NCBI RefSeq assembly: GCF_002836505.1
Contig: NZ_PJBF01000057.1
Coordinates: forward strand, 29,895-93,894
Reading direction: 5' to 3'
From: Psychrobacter sp. Choline-02u-9
GTDB taxonomy: Bacteria > Pseudomonadota > Gammaproteobacteria > Pseudomonadales > Moraxellaceae
Length of the DNA: 64,000 nucleotides
The notes beneath the pieces were generated by a model. That model was not told where the DNA came from and made no database searches. It saw nothing but the letters and a program-made list of their open reading frames with translations. Positions 37,504 through 47,234 of this stretch are shown here, in pieces; the first letter of the stretch is position 1; each line of letters starts with the position of its first letter. Position numbers and translations under genes: made by a program.

Positions 37504-38433
37504 TTATCGATAGACACTGTCTAAAGTCTCACCCGATTCATTTTTCCACTCAATCCATCCGTTGGTCGAACGTCCTGATACTAGAGCACTAGCTCCACTG
37601 GGTGTTTTAAATAAATGGTTTTCAGTGAGTTTATAACTTTTATCGTTTACGGCTACGAGTTTGCCGCTACTGAGCAGACTCTCTTTTAATTTAGTCACAA
37701 ATGGCGGAGCTGATGATGTCTGTGTTTGTCGTATGAGAGAGCCTGCTAATATTACGAAGCCATCGTCGTCATAGTACCCTTTAGCATCACCATCTTTTAC
37801 CTTATAGTAAAACAAGGATGGAATAGGTTTCGATGGAGCTTCATCGATTATTTGAGCAATGGTGGAATCAGTCGATTTGCTTTTATAAGTCTCGTGGCTA
37901 TAAAGGCTATTATGAATAGCCAAGGATTCGAAAATAGGCTGTCCCAAGGTGGATAGTAAAACGTCAAGGGTGTGGAATAATTCCTCGCAATCAGCCTTTA
38001 ATGGGTCAGGTGTATGCGGTTTATTACCATTATTTCCATTTTTTAGTTCGTAACGACCCACCTCAATGGCCGTTGCGATAGCTTTATGTTCCATATATAG
38101 CGCATGGGTTTGCGTCATAGAGTTATTAGTTGAGAGCATGACAAAAGCCCGTGTCCAGAACTCTTTGTCATCGTGTTGGTTAAGACGTCTTTTAAGATCA
38201 CCAGTTTGTCCAACATAAAGTAACGGCCTCTCTACGCTATCGGTATCACCAATCAAAAAATACAAACCAACTTGATTGGCATCGGGCATCGCAAAAAAAT
38301 CGTCAATGTGGATACGGGGGATTTCAATCAATCTTACTGTGCGCGTAGTCATCTCTGCCAAACGCAATCCACGAGGGTTACCTTTTGGCAGATAAATTTG
38401 AATGGTTTTAGCCGATGGTATTAATGGATTCAT
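37504..38433 (-). CDS. GIY-YIG nuclease family protein with C-terminal DUF4357
   Basis: About 309 residues. The GIY-YIG-like core lies at about residues 53-125: VGLYFLIGD, then LLYVGQTGDLKRRLNQHD with the catalytic Arg, and a later Glu in HALYMEHKAI. The C-terminal region (about 215-309: DDDGFVILAGSLIRQ, and TPSGASALVSGRSTNGWIEW) matches DUF4357, a small domain often tied to restriction or nuclease proteins. Function unknown; a role in DNA processing or defence is a guess. It sits between ylqF (23-base gap) and mutY (141-base gap) on the same strand. No clear ribosome site. Confidence 0.82.
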   Translation of the reverse strand: MNPLIPSAKTIQIYLPKGNPRGLRLAEMTTRTVRLIEIPRIHIDDFFAMPDANQVGLYFLIGDTDSVERPLLYVGQTGDLKRRLNQHDDKEFWTRAFVMLSTNNSMTQTHALYMEHKAIATAIEVGRYELKNGNNGNKPHTPDPLKADCEELFHTLDVLLSTLGQPIFESLAIHNSLYSHETYKSKSTDSTIAQIIDEAPSKPIPSLFYYKVKDGDAKGYYDDDGFVILAGSLIRQTQTSSAPPFVTKLKESLLSSGKLVAVNDKSYKLTENHLFKTPSGASALVSGRSTNGWIEWKNESGETLDSVYR

Positions 38434-38456
38434 AGTAGCTTATATTATTGGTGAAT

Positions 38457-39413
38457 CTACTTCCGATTCTTCCGTGTCTTTAGACGACGTAAGCGTTTTT
38501 CTTCTTCTTTAGCCTTCTTCTTCTCTTCAGCAGCGAGTCGTTGTTCAGCGACGACAATTTCTTCCGCTTCAGTCATTGCTGGTGTTTCTAGCGTGATGCG
38601 ACCAATCTTCGCGCTACGCAATTCGTTAATGAGAATCTCAGACATACGATAAGTATCGACTTGGTTGCCCGCGCGTACACAGCCGCGATTACGTCCAGCC
38701 ACTTCAAAAAACTCCCAATCAGTCTTTGGCAGCTTTTCAATTTTATAGCGGGTTTTTAGCAGCTCAGGATAGGCTTGCATTAGGTACTCAGCGGTATAGC
38801 TTGCCACATCAGCGAAGTCAAAAGCCGTATCACGAATACCGCCTGTCGCTGCTAAACGATAGCCTGAGTTTTCGTTTTCGACTTTTGGCCATAGCATACC
38901 GGGCGTGTCATAGAGCATGATGTCATCGTCTAGTTTAATCAGCTGCTGTGACTTGGTCACGGCCGGCTCGTCGCCTGTTTTCGCCACAGCGCGTCCTGCT
39001 AACGTATTGATCAGCGTTGATTTGCCAACGTTTGGAATACCCATAATCATCGCTTTGATTTGACGACCAGTCCCGACTTTATTGGGTACGAGATGCTTAC
39101 AGATGGCGATGATGCGTTTTACATCATTGGCTTTTTCAGTATCACAAGCAATGGCTTTGACACCATCTTGCTGCTCGAGATAATCCATCCATGCTTGAGT
39201 CAACTCAGGATCGGCAAGGTCAGCTTTGTTCAGGATTTTGATAACAGGTTTTTCGCCGCGCAGTGCTGCGACCATTGGGTTTTCACTACTATATGGAATA
39301 CGCGCATCGATGACCTCGATGACCAAATCCATCTGCGGCATGACTTCTTTGATTTCGTTACGGGCTTTGTTCATATGCCCAGGGAACCACTGAATACTTG
39401 CTCTCTTATCCAT
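38457..39413 (-). CDS. ylqF: Ribosome biogenesis GTPase YlqF/RbgA
   Basis: Circularly permuted GTPase acting in large ribosomal subunit assembly. The permuted order is visible: G4 NKADL near residue 61, then G1 GIPNVGKST, then G3 DTPGM. The opening IQWFPGHMNKARNEIKEV is diagnostic. The C-terminus is a very basic Lys/Arg/Glu helix (KKKAKEEEKRLRRLKTRKNR), suited to rRNA contact. Length is 318 residues. The gene is followed on the same strand by the GIY-YIG gene. Confidence 0.93.
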   Translation of the reverse strand: MDKRASIQWFPGHMNKARNEIKEVMPQMDLVIEVIDARIPYSSENPMVAALRGEKPVIKILNKADLADPELTQAWMDYLEQQDGVKAIACDTEKANDVKRIIAICKHLVPNKVGTGRQIKAMIMGIPNVGKSTLINTLAGRAVAKTGDEPAVTKSQQLIKLDDDIMLYDTPGMLWPKVENENSGYRLAATGGIRDTAFDFADVASYTAEYLMQAYPELLKTRYKIEKLPKTDWEFFEVAGRNRGCVRAGNQVDTYRMSEILINELRSAKIGRITLETPAMTEAEEIVVAEQRLAAEEKKKAKEEEKRLRRLKTRKNRK

Positions 39414-39538
39414 CTGCTTTCATAACCTTTTATAAAAAATGCTAAAAGTAAAACAATCAACGTTTACTTTCTAATGGTGTCCAGTTTACTACAGAACCAC
39501 CTTGTTCACGGCACAATTTCACCCAACCAGCTTTGTCA

Positions 39539-42500
39539 TTACGCTTGATTGTGGTTTTCTGTTTCCTCGTGCGCTGGTGGTAATGGGGCAAGGTAACCAA
39601 TTAATAGTATTAAGCTGCCTGCGCCAAGGAAGGATATCACTCGCCAAATTGCCTCAGTCTGTGACAAATCGACCAAGACCAGCTTGAGGACGACGATACC
39701 TAATAATCCAATACCCATAAACCAAAGCGCGCGTTGCCAGTAGCGGCTGGCAAGGATAGTGGCGACCAAGGCTAAGAGCGTCCATAAAATCGTAAGTCCT
39801 GTTTGTACTTGCTCGCTCTGCCATGCGCCGCCTTGATAGTCATTCCAAAGTGGCGTGCCAATAAAGGCATGTAGCGTTCTGACCAACATGCTAGAGATCA
39901 ACCAAAAACTGATCAGTCCCAATATAATTAGCAAATTCTCAGTGGTGAATACGCGCTTAGATTTGGCAGCTACACTCGAATCGATAACGGTTTCATTGTG
40001 GCGACGTTGGCTGATGTAATACAGACTAAAACCAACCGATAGCGTCAGCCACGATGTGATGTCATATAGGTTGAACAATGGAAAATAAGATAGGCCCCAA
40101 ATCACACCGTCATAAGACCAATTGGTAAGAACAACCCACAGTAAAGCAATGGGAGCAAAAATGGCAGCGCATCCTAATAGTGCCTGTTGCCAATTAAACC
40201 AATATAGCAGACCTTGTTTTGACGTTTTGTTAGTTGATGTACTTTTTTTATTTTGACTGAGATAACGAAGATTTAACCATAACCCAAATAATATGAGTGT
40301 CGCTGAAAACAAGAAAGCCATCACGCCATCAGAGTCTGGTAGGCCGTAATGCGCCGCGGCAGTAATGAGTAAGATACCCGTACCTAGCCAGCTTGCAGCA
40401 GTATAACGTGAGGTATTGTTATTATCAGACAATGTATCAGACCATGTTTTTAGCCATAGCTGACCCATGACCAACCAACCGATTATTAAGCCTACAAACA
40501 CCAACCACTCTGCTGTTGCCCATGTTAAATTTCGCTCAAACTTTTGGGGCAGTTGCAGTATTAGCATGAAGTAGAATAAGGTTAGTAATCCATGACTAAG
40601 CTGTCTAATTTCTGCCCACGGACGATAGCGATTGATGACCCAATAAGTGATCAAGCTGATGAGTGCTGCCAGTGCAATTACCATCGTGCTTGATTGCCAG
40701 ATATCAAACCAATGATGTAAATCAAGCATTAGTACTTGTAGCATCCAAGCCATCGCGGTCAATGTCAAAAATTTGATGAATCTAGGGCTGTGCCAAACGA
40801 ATTTGAATACGCGGCTCTGACTATTGATGGAGGTCAGCCATTGCTGTGCAGCTTGCGTACTGACACCTAGCGCATGGGCATAGCTAGTTAATGGATCTGA
40901 TGTACCGTCTAGTGTTTGCAATTGTATGACCGAGGATGTGGTAGCGCCTTTATTGTTAAAGTTATCACGTGTGTCTAACGTATTAATCAGCGCAGCAGGG
41001 GAGTTGCTAGCGTGTAATATAAAGACGGTCGCTAGATAACTAAGCGCTGAAATACTAAAGGCCAAAACGGGATAGTCTTCGATAGAGAATATCGCTGTCG
41101 TCACTAGCATACCAATACTGACGAGCTGTAATAGCAAGCCAAATAACACCGACCACGATCGCAACGAGCGTCGTCCAAACCATACTAGCGCCAATCCTTG
41201 TACTGACCAGCCAAAAGCAATCCATTCAGCATCTAGTGCCAACGGAATAACGAGCGCAAAAAATCCTAATCCTAGCGCCAGCATGCCTTCGGTGATTAAA
41301 GCATAGCGTCTACTACGCTGGATGAACAGCCAACCCATCCCAAGATAAACCGCAGCCAAAATGGCACTGGTAATCGTGAGGGCGTTAGCGATGTCGTTTA
41401 GTAAGGCAGAAAATAAACCAAAAGCCATTAGTGGTACTGAAAACAGTAAACCCGTATCAATGGGGAATACATAGGCGCTGCCTACATGGGCTTTGTCCAA
41501 GTGTTTTGTGTCATCTGTATTATCAGCATGACTGAGGTCTTTTTCGTTTAGCGCATTATAGGTGATGATTTGCTGTGCATAACGAATGACGACAAACAAG
41601 TAAAGCAGCCAGTGTAAGGTTACTAATGCCACCAATGCCCAGCGCTGCGTTTCAATGACGGCGCTCAGGTTTTCGCTGATACCCCAATAGTATGCCAAGC
41701 CAAATGTCACAGTCACACCGAATAGATTCAATATTTTCCATGGTCGATAATGAGCAATCACGGCAATTGTGACATTTAACAGTAGATAGTAGCTGAATAA
41801 GGTGACCAAGCTGCCAGTATCTTCACTGGTCAGAATCGGTGCGAAAAACCCACCAGATAATGCCAGTAATGCCAATGGGAAGGCGTTTTGACGTACGGCG
41901 AGCGCAATAGTGACGGCAGACAATAACCCAAGCCCGATAAAGCTTGGGATACTAGGAATGATTTCATAAACACTGTAAGCAAAAAAGGTGCTTAGATAAG
42001 CAATTGCTAAGCCTGCGCCTTGTAGCGTAATCCCATATGAAAAGCGTTTTGCCGTTAGCTTTAATCCAAGCGCTGCCAATGCTAACCCTGTAACGCCGAC
42101 TGCTATCAGCTTTGTGGTAATTGAAATCTCGATATATTCGCTCAATAAGCGAAGCAGGAGCACCACACCTACCAATAGCACCAATACGCCGACTCGCACG
42201 ACCAAATTGCCACCGAAAAACCAGTTTTTGATTGAGTGAATCAGAGAGGTCACAATAGGCAATGAGCGTTCATCTGGCTCAATCGGTGCGGTAGGCTCTG
42301 TGTTTTCCGTATTTATCGAGGCATTATTGTCTATAGATTTATCGTCATAGATGTTTGATGCTGCATGTATGGTCGAGTTTGAAGCAACGGTAGGAAGCGG
42401 TGGTGGTGATACAGGCAGCTGATTATCTGAAGAAGAGTGTTGTGAGTCAAAAGCTATTTCTTTAGCATCATGGTCTTTAGCGTCACTGTCTTTAGGAACA

Positions 42501-42751
42501 TTGCCTTTAAGATGAGGATCGTTAGTAGCAGTGTTGCGTGCATAATCATTTTTATCGACGAAAGGTGCAGACGGAGGCGTCATACTACGATGTCTTTGTT
42601 GCTCAAGCTCAGCTTGCAGCGTCGTTACATCGCGGCGTAGATGCTCGATTTTTCGAGTTATCCTAGTATATAACGCGACCACCACGATCAATAAAATCGT
42701 AAAAGCCAGCCAGCCCAACTGGGTCACTATTAGATACAACATCTTCGTCAC
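39539..42751 (-). CDS. DUF2339 family large multi-spanning membrane protein
   Basis: A 1070-residue protein. The N-terminus has one membrane helix (LAFTILLIVVVALY) and a coiled-coil (HLRRDVTTLQAELEQQ), then a hydrophilic Asp/Ser/Asn-rich region to about residue 165. The remainder is dense with hydrophobic helices (more than 20), starting WFFGGNLVVRVGVLVLLVGV, the DUF2339 signature with NWFGGN-like beginning. Function is unknown in all species; an envelope or transport role is possible. The long polytopic frame has no interruption, so it appears intact. It is flanked by terminators and appears to be transcribed alone. Confidence 0.88.
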   Translation of the reverse strand: MTKMLYLIVTQLGWLAFTILLIVVVALYTRITRKIEHLRRDVTTLQAELEQQRHRSMTPPSAPFVDKNDYARNTATNDPHLKGNVPKDSDAKDHDAKEIAFDSQHSSSDNQLPVSPPPLPTVASNSTIHAASNIYDDKSIDNNASINTENTEPTAPIEPDERSLPIVTSLIHSIKNWFFGGNLVVRVGVLVLLVGVVLLLRLLSEYIEISITTKLIAVGVTGLALAALGLKLTAKRFSYGITLQGAGLAIAYLSTFFAYSVYEIIPSIPSFIGLGLLSAVTIALAVRQNAFPLALLALSGGFFAPILTSEDTGSLVTLFSYYLLLNVTIAVIAHYRPWKILNLFGVTVTFGLAYYWGISENLSAVIETQRWALVALVTLHWLLYLFVVIRYAQQIITYNALNEKDLSHADNTDDTKHLDKAHVGSAYVFPIDTGLLFSVPLMAFGLFSALLNDIANALTITSAILAAVYLGMGWLFIQRSRRYALITEGMLALGLGFFALVIPLALDAEWIAFGWSVQGLALVWFGRRSLRSWSVLFGLLLQLVSIGMLVTTAIFSIEDYPVLAFSISALSYLATVFILHASNSPAALINTLDTRDNFNNKGATTSSVIQLQTLDGTSDPLTSYAHALGVSTQAAQQWLTSINSQSRVFKFVWHSPRFIKFLTLTAMAWMLQVLMLDLHHWFDIWQSSTMVIALAALISLITYWVINRYRPWAEIRQLSHGLLTLFYFMLILQLPQKFERNLTWATAEWLVFVGLIIGWLVMGQLWLKTWSDTLSDNNNTSRYTAASWLGTGILLITAAAHYGLPDSDGVMAFLFSATLILFGLWLNLRYLSQNKKSTSTNKTSKQGLLYWFNWQQALLGCAAIFAPIALLWVVLTNWSYDGVIWGLSYFPLFNLYDITSWLTLSVGFSLYYISQRRHNETVIDSSVAAKSKRVFTTENLLIILGLISFWLISSMLVRTLHAFIGTPLWNDYQGGAWQSEQVQTGLTILWTLLALVATILASRYWQRALWFMGIGLLGIVVLKLVLVDLSQTEAIWRVISFLGAGSLILLIGYLAPLPPAHEETENHNQA

Positions 42752-42855
42752 TCAATCCAGTTTATAGTAAAGTGATAATGACGTGATTTGATAAGAAGCA
42801 CAAGACTACTCTGATTACTGGGCTAAAAGACAAATGCTAGAATGACACTCAAAAT

Positions 42856-42888
42856 AAAAGGGTAGCTTAATAATTAAGCTACCCTTTT
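42856..42888. terminator. Terminator after the dienelactone hydrolase gene
   Basis: AAAAGGGTAGCTTAA and TTAAGCTACCCTTTT form a perfect 15-base stem with a 3-base loop. Both ends carry A or T runs. Genes on both sides lie on the minus strand, so it mainly serves the upstream hydrolase gene. Confidence 0.9.
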
Positions 42889-42914
42889 TAATAGTCTTTA
42901 TACCAAATCGTTTT

Positions 42915-43652
42915 TTATGCTAAATTGGCTTTCATAAACTCAAGCATGTTTTCCCAGCTTTGTTTAGCAGCAGCTTCATTGTAGCCAAGATCTACTTCAT
43001 TTTTGGCTGCACGCTCATCAGCATGCGGATTGGTAAAGCCATGTTTGGCATTGTCATAAACGTCGATAGTGTAATCAACATCGGCTGCATCTAGCTCTGA
43101 TTTTAGACCTTCGATAGCATCCATTGATACCATTGAGTCGTCACGGCCATGAGCAACCAATACTTTTGCTGCAAAGTTTTTGTCTGCTGGCTGTTTTGGC
43201 GTTGGGTTACCATGGAACGTGGCGACCGCTTTTAGCGGCATGCCTTCACGAGCCATATCTAGTACAACTTTACCGCCGAAGCAGTAACCGATTGCGCCTA
43301 GGTTGTCACCATCGACAGATAACTGATCGCTGAAGTCATTAAGGATTAAGCGGCAGCGTGCCATTAGCATATCTTGATCGGCCAGTACTTGTTCCATCCA
43401 CATGTTTGCCTGCGCCGCATCAGTAGTTAGTTTTCCTTCACCGTAAACGTCCATAGCGACTGCTGCATAGCCCGCTTCTGCCAAACGCTCAACCACTGAT
43501 TTTGGATGATCGACCACACCCCACCATTCTGGTGCAACCAAGATACCTGCTGCTGGATTTTCATCTGAAGCATTTTCTGGTAATGCTACATAACTGATAA
43601 GTTCTACACCGTTCTCGGTAGTACTGATTAATTCAAACGTCTTAATTGACAT
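42915..43652 (-). CDS. Dienelactone hydrolase family protein
   Basis: An alpha/beta hydrolase of 245 residues. The nucleophile is a Cys in AIGYCFGGKVVL (G-x-C-x-G), the acid Asp in AHGRDDSMV and the His in DNAKHGFTNP, the triad order of dienelactone hydrolases. VAPEWWGVVDHP is also family-typical. Many such proteins act on other small esters; there are no aromatic degradation genes nearby, so the substrate is unknown. AAAAAGGAC precedes the ATG. Divergent from the YcgN-like gene. Confidence 0.9.
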   Translation of the reverse strand: MSIKTFELISTTENGVELISYVALPENASDENPAAGILVAPEWWGVVDHPKSVVERLAEAGYAAVAMDVYGEGKLTTDAAQANMWMEQVLADQDMLMARCRLILNDFSDQLSVDGDNLGAIGYCFGGKVVLDMAREGMPLKAVATFHGNPTPKQPADKNFAAKVLVAHGRDDSMVSMDAIEGLKSELDAADVDYTIDVYDNAKHGFTNPHADERAAKNEVDLGYNEAAAKQSWENMLEFMKANLA

Positions 43653-43797
43653 ATTATTGTCCTTTTTTATGTTGTGAGTTTTAATTATTCGTCATTGTGA
43701 TGGTTCGTTTTTCTAACTCGTACTACCTTAACGCCCATGTCTAGCAAAAACAGCTATAATACTGTAACGCTCTTTATCAAAATGCTACTGCGACTTT

Positions 43798-44415
43798 ATG
43801 ACTATAAATTTGTTAAACAAAAATAATGACCAATCTGACTTGAACTTAGGTCTCGATGCAGCGGCCAAGCCTGCGCAATCGGTAAGTTTGTTCCCTGATA
43901 GTACCGATGTCGATTCTAATGCTAGTTCTAAGTCTGAGCCACTACGTCCGCAGTTTTGGTCGCGATTTGCGTTAACAGAACTAAACCATAGCGAGTGGGA
44001 AGCACTGTGTGATGGTTGCGGCAGTTGTTGCTTGATTAAGTATATCGATGAAGATGAAAGTGGCAATGTGGATGAGGAGATGGTCGAATATACCGATGTC
44101 ACCTGCCAGTTGATGGACTGCGCGACGGGATATTGCAGTCACTATGCAACGCGGCAAGAGCACGTGCCAGACTGTATTCAGCTGACTATGGACAACTTGC
44201 CCAAGATGATGTGGCTACCATCGCACTGCGCTTATAAGCGTCTGTATAAAGGGCAGGACTTACCAAGTTGGCATTTATTATTGACTGGGGATGCTGTGTT
44301 GACACAACAACAGATGCGAGCGGCCAACGTGGGCGTCGCTGGTCGCTGTGTCACGGAAATCGGTATGTCTGATGAAGAAATGGAGACACGGGTGGTTAAC
44401 TGGGTTAATCCTTAG
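43798..44415 (+). CDS. YcgN family cysteine-cluster protein (UPF0260)
   Basis: A 205-residue protein with the cluster motif CDGCGSCC (CxxCxxCC) near residue 71, and further Cys in CQLMDCATGYC and later CIQL, CAYK and CVTE positions. The pattern is that of UPF0260/YcgN, presumed to bind a metal or an iron-sulfur cluster, with unknown reaction. The first 50 residues are an extra low-complexity region not needed by the family. The upstream sequence has no strong ribosome site. It converges on the DUF4105 gene with only 7 bases between stops. Confidence 0.88.
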   Translation: MTINLLNKNNDQSDLNLGLDAAAKPAQSVSLFPDSTDVDSNASSKSEPLRPQFWSRFALTELNHSEWEALCDGCGSCCLIKYIDEDESGNVDEEMVEYTDVTCQLMDCATGYCSHYATRQEHVPDCIQLTMDNLPKMMWLPSHCAYKRLYKGQDLPSWHLLLTGDAVLTQQQMRAANVGVAGRCVTEIGMSDEEMETRVVNWVNP

Positions 44416-44422
44416 TCTACAG

Positions 44423-45757
44423 TTAGTTAGATGCCTGAGCAGTAGACTTGGCCTTTGCTTCAGCACTTGCTTGCGAGTTAGCCAATGCTGGTATCGGAAT
44501 GTCTTGACGAATCTGCTGTGAGAATTTACGGCTGTTTTTATCTCTATCGGTATCAAACTGTGAGTTGACTTGATTATCAAAGCCTTTTGCCTTTGGGTTG
44601 ATATGAGTGCGCTCATACCACGTGTTCATTGACCAAGGTTGGTTGTCCTTTTCGGGTGCCGCATCCAACATGCCTACATCATATAGATAGTTTGGTAACC
44701 AACCAGAGACCCAAATCCGATAATCCCATGGCAAGCGATCGCCACTAACGATACGCGCCATATAAAAGATGATATTGGTACAGTTGCTGGTTAATGTATT
44801 GTACCAAGCAGGTTTAGCGTTCAAATCATCAGCCGCCGTTAGATAAGATTCAAATAGCGACCTCAATTCATGCTGTTGCAAATTGCTAATAGGAAACAGA
44901 TAAACCTGCTCGCCGCGCGCATTGCTACGGGTATAGATGATGTCGCGCTCTTCTGCGGCAATCAGGCTCAGCTCATAACGTCGAAAAAACCCAGCAAGCG
45001 TTGAAAAAGACTCGCCGTCTTCTTTACGTATTTCAAATGAGAAGGCAAGTGGTCTATCATCTTCAAATCGAAAGCTAACTAAAGTATGAGCGATTAGCGG
45101 TCCCATCCAATAAGAATTGGTCACATCAACGCCAGAGAGTTTAGACAAATCAATCGTACGGGTATCCCAATGCTCGGTAGCGTCTTCTTCAGTTTGCCAA
45201 TCAAAGTTACGAACATTGGTTAAAGTAATCAAATCAGGGTTGTTCGCATCGCGCTCATAGGAGACTCGCTGGTCGACTTCAGCCATCCATTCTCGATCTT
45301 GTTGCGGTTCGATAGAAAAAAACCAACCTAAACCTATGAGCCAAATAGCGCTATATACGCCGATAATTAGCTTGGTTGCTGTGCCTTTACCAATTGATTT
45401 TTTATTAGATAATGAGTCACTATGCAATACTCTTGTGACGGCATCCCAGTAACGTGTACTTAGCAGCGTAGCTAATATACCTACAATCACTATTGTCGCA
45501 AGCCAAGTCAATACTGAGCTGACGCCGTACTGATACCAAATCGCGAGTAATAACCATAGCGCTGATAACAATAACGTAACGGCAATTAAAAAAGTCACAA
45601 GACGCTGGCGCCATGTAGGCTTTGGCTGTTTACGTTCTAATGTTTCGCATTTTAAGTCAAGGTTCTCTAAACCACAGCTCTCTAAGCCACGACTGTCTGA
45701 CAGTCGACTGCGTGAACTCGACGAGAGTAGGTGAGAAAAAACGGAACGTAGCGACAT
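44423..45757 (-). CDS. DUF4105 domain-containing membrane protein
   Basis: About 444 residues. A basic, Ser/Arg-rich N-terminal tail (to about 45) is followed by three hydrophobic helices (LIAVTLLLSALWLLLAIWY; WLATIVIVGILATLL; IIGVYSAIWLIGLGWFF) and a large soluble domain with DUF4105 landmarks RNFDWQTEEDA, SFEIRKEDGESFS and LTSNCTNIIFYMAR. The domain is probably periplasmic. Function unknown. The ATG at 45757 was chosen (MSLRSVFSH), but a longer start at 45796 is possible and neither has a good ribosome site. Confidence 0.82.
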   Translation of the reverse strand: MSLRSVFSHLLSSSSRSRLSDSRGLESCGLENLDLKCETLERKQPKPTWRQRLVTFLIAVTLLLSALWLLLAIWYQYGVSSVLTWLATIVIVGILATLLSTRYWDAVTRVLHSDSLSNKKSIGKGTATKLIIGVYSAIWLIGLGWFFSIEPQQDREWMAEVDQRVSYERDANNPDLITLTNVRNFDWQTEEDATEHWDTRTIDLSKLSGVDVTNSYWMGPLIAHTLVSFRFEDDRPLAFSFEIRKEDGESFSTLAGFFRRYELSLIAAEERDIIYTRSNARGEQVYLFPISNLQQHELRSLFESYLTAADDLNAKPAWYNTLTSNCTNIIFYMARIVSGDRLPWDYRIWVSGWLPNYLYDVGMLDAAPEKDNQPWSMNTWYERTHINPKAKGFDNQVNSQFDTDRDKNSRKFSQQIRQDIPIPALANSQASAEAKAKSTAQASN

Positions 45758-46045
45758 AGGGTTTGCTTTGATAAATAAAGGCTTTGACCATAGCAAAGTT
45801 TATAACACGCTGACAATACAATTTGAGTGAATTTGTCGTTGAATGTCGGTGAGCCTTGCGATAAAGTGAAGCTAATTTGTACTAGCAAATTTGTTATTCA
45901 TCCAGTAATTAATAACAAACCAGCTATTTTATTTGCTACTTTTATCCCCATCTAGGCTCTACTTGTTTTTTTATTGAGTATTGTTCGTTTTTCTATTGAA
46001 TACTATTCTAATTTTTATTAACTAAAGAGGTTAAATCACACCACC

Positions 46046-46945
46046 ATGTCTGACGACACTCCCAGCCCGAGTAGTTGGTCGATGCGCGGCTTAAAACGCT
46101 GGCTATCGACCGCCCCCGAAACCCGTGATGAATTGATTCGTCTGGTACAAGACTCGCGCCAGTTTTTAGAGCCTGATACGGTCGATATGTTAGAAGGCGT
46201 GCTCGATTTGCCTGCGACACAAGTCCGCGAAATCATGACACCGCGTCCGCAAGTGATTGGTCTGCACGAGAGCACCAGCCTTGCCGAAGTGATGGATATC
46301 ATTCTTGAGACCACCCACTCGCGCTATCCTGTTTTTGACAGCCAAGATGATGACGCCGTCATCGGTATCTTATTGGCAAAAGACTTGATTCCGATTCTGG
46401 TACATATGGTTCGCAACCAAGAAGACAAAATTGACAGTAAGCGTCTCAGAGACTTGGTGCGCCAGCCGTTATATATCAGTGAGACGGCTCGTTCTGATAC
46501 CTTGCTACGCTCATTGCAGCGCACCCAAGTGCATATGGCGATTGTCGTTGATGAGTTTGGTAACTTTGGTGGTGTGGTCACCATGGAAGATTTGTTAGAA
46601 GAAATCGTTGGCGACATCGTCGATGAGCATGATGACTTTGATGAAGACAGCGATATCAATAACATCGTCCCTGATCCAGAAAAGCCAAACACATGGCGTG
46701 TCCAAGCGTCTACAGTAATTGAAGACTGTAATGATGAGCTGGGTAGTCGTTTTGACGATACTGATGTCGATACGATGGGCGGTCTGGTCATGCAAGCACT
46801 TGGCTTCGTTGGTGATTTAGAAGGCGAGAGCGTCGTGATAGATGATTGGAAAATTACTATTACTGACGTAGAAGGGCGATTTATCCAAAATCTAGAGCTG
46901 ACCAAAACCAATGCCGAGCAACAGATATTGATAGGCAGCCACTAG
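46046..46945 (+). CDS. corC: CorC/YbeX family protein (CBS pair, CorC_HlyC domain)
   Basis: A soluble 299-residue protein with an N-terminal helical lead (EPDTVDMLEGVLDLPATQVREIMTPR is its core; here REIMTPRPQVIGL), two CBS motifs (about 70-195, SRYPVFDSQDDDAVIGILL and MAIVVDEFGNFGGVVTMED), and a C-terminal CorC_HlyC fold (about 210-290). YbeX/CorC is linked to magnesium/cobalt efflux and ribosome metabolism in E. coli. It lies directly upstream of lnt, a conserved pairing, but a terminator-like stem stands between them. Confidence 0.92.
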   Translation: MSDDTPSPSSWSMRGLKRWLSTAPETRDELIRLVQDSRQFLEPDTVDMLEGVLDLPATQVREIMTPRPQVIGLHESTSLAEVMDIILETTHSRYPVFDSQDDDAVIGILLAKDLIPILVHMVRNQEDKIDSKRLRDLVRQPLYISETARSDTLLRSLQRTQVHMAIVVDEFGNFGGVVTMEDLLEEIVGDIVDEHDDFDEDSDINNIVPDPEKPNTWRVQASTVIEDCNDELGSRFDDTDVDTMGGLVMQALGFVGDLEGESVVIDDWKITITDVEGRFIQNLELTKTNAEQQILIGSH

Positions 46946-47015
46946 CTTTTCTATAGGGCTATACCAAATGCCTAATTAATACAGTTTCAGGCAAGCTTAT
47001 TTCTAGCAAGTTTCA

Positions 47016-47045
47016 TAAAAACACGATGAAAAATCGTGTTTTTTG
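47016..47045 (+). terminator. Terminator between corC and lnt
   Basis: AAAAACACGAT pairs with ATCGTGTTTTT around GAAA and is followed by TT. It lies about 70 bases after the corC stop and 190 before lnt, so lnt probably has its own promoter. Confidence 0.75.
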
Positions 47046-47234
47046 CTTTCTGCCTTTTGAACTTTAGAATGAGGTTTTAGCTACGCAAATTTACCCACTT
47101 GTAGGTTTTGACTGGTATCATGGGTGGGTTTTATTTGTGGCCCTGCATAAAGCATTATGCAGTCAGGTTTTGCGTGAGTGTTATCTCATCGCTTAGCTGA
47201 GAAATTTTAGAAAATATGGTTTTGGATAACTGCT

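Noticed and set aside
39060..39425. 121-codon plus-strand frame opposite ylqF
   Set aside because: ylqF has complete permuted GTPase motifs on the other strand; this frame has none.
46324..46911. 195-codon minus-strand frame inside corC
   Set aside because: Fully antisense to a protein with clear CBS motifs; long only because of favourable codon bias.
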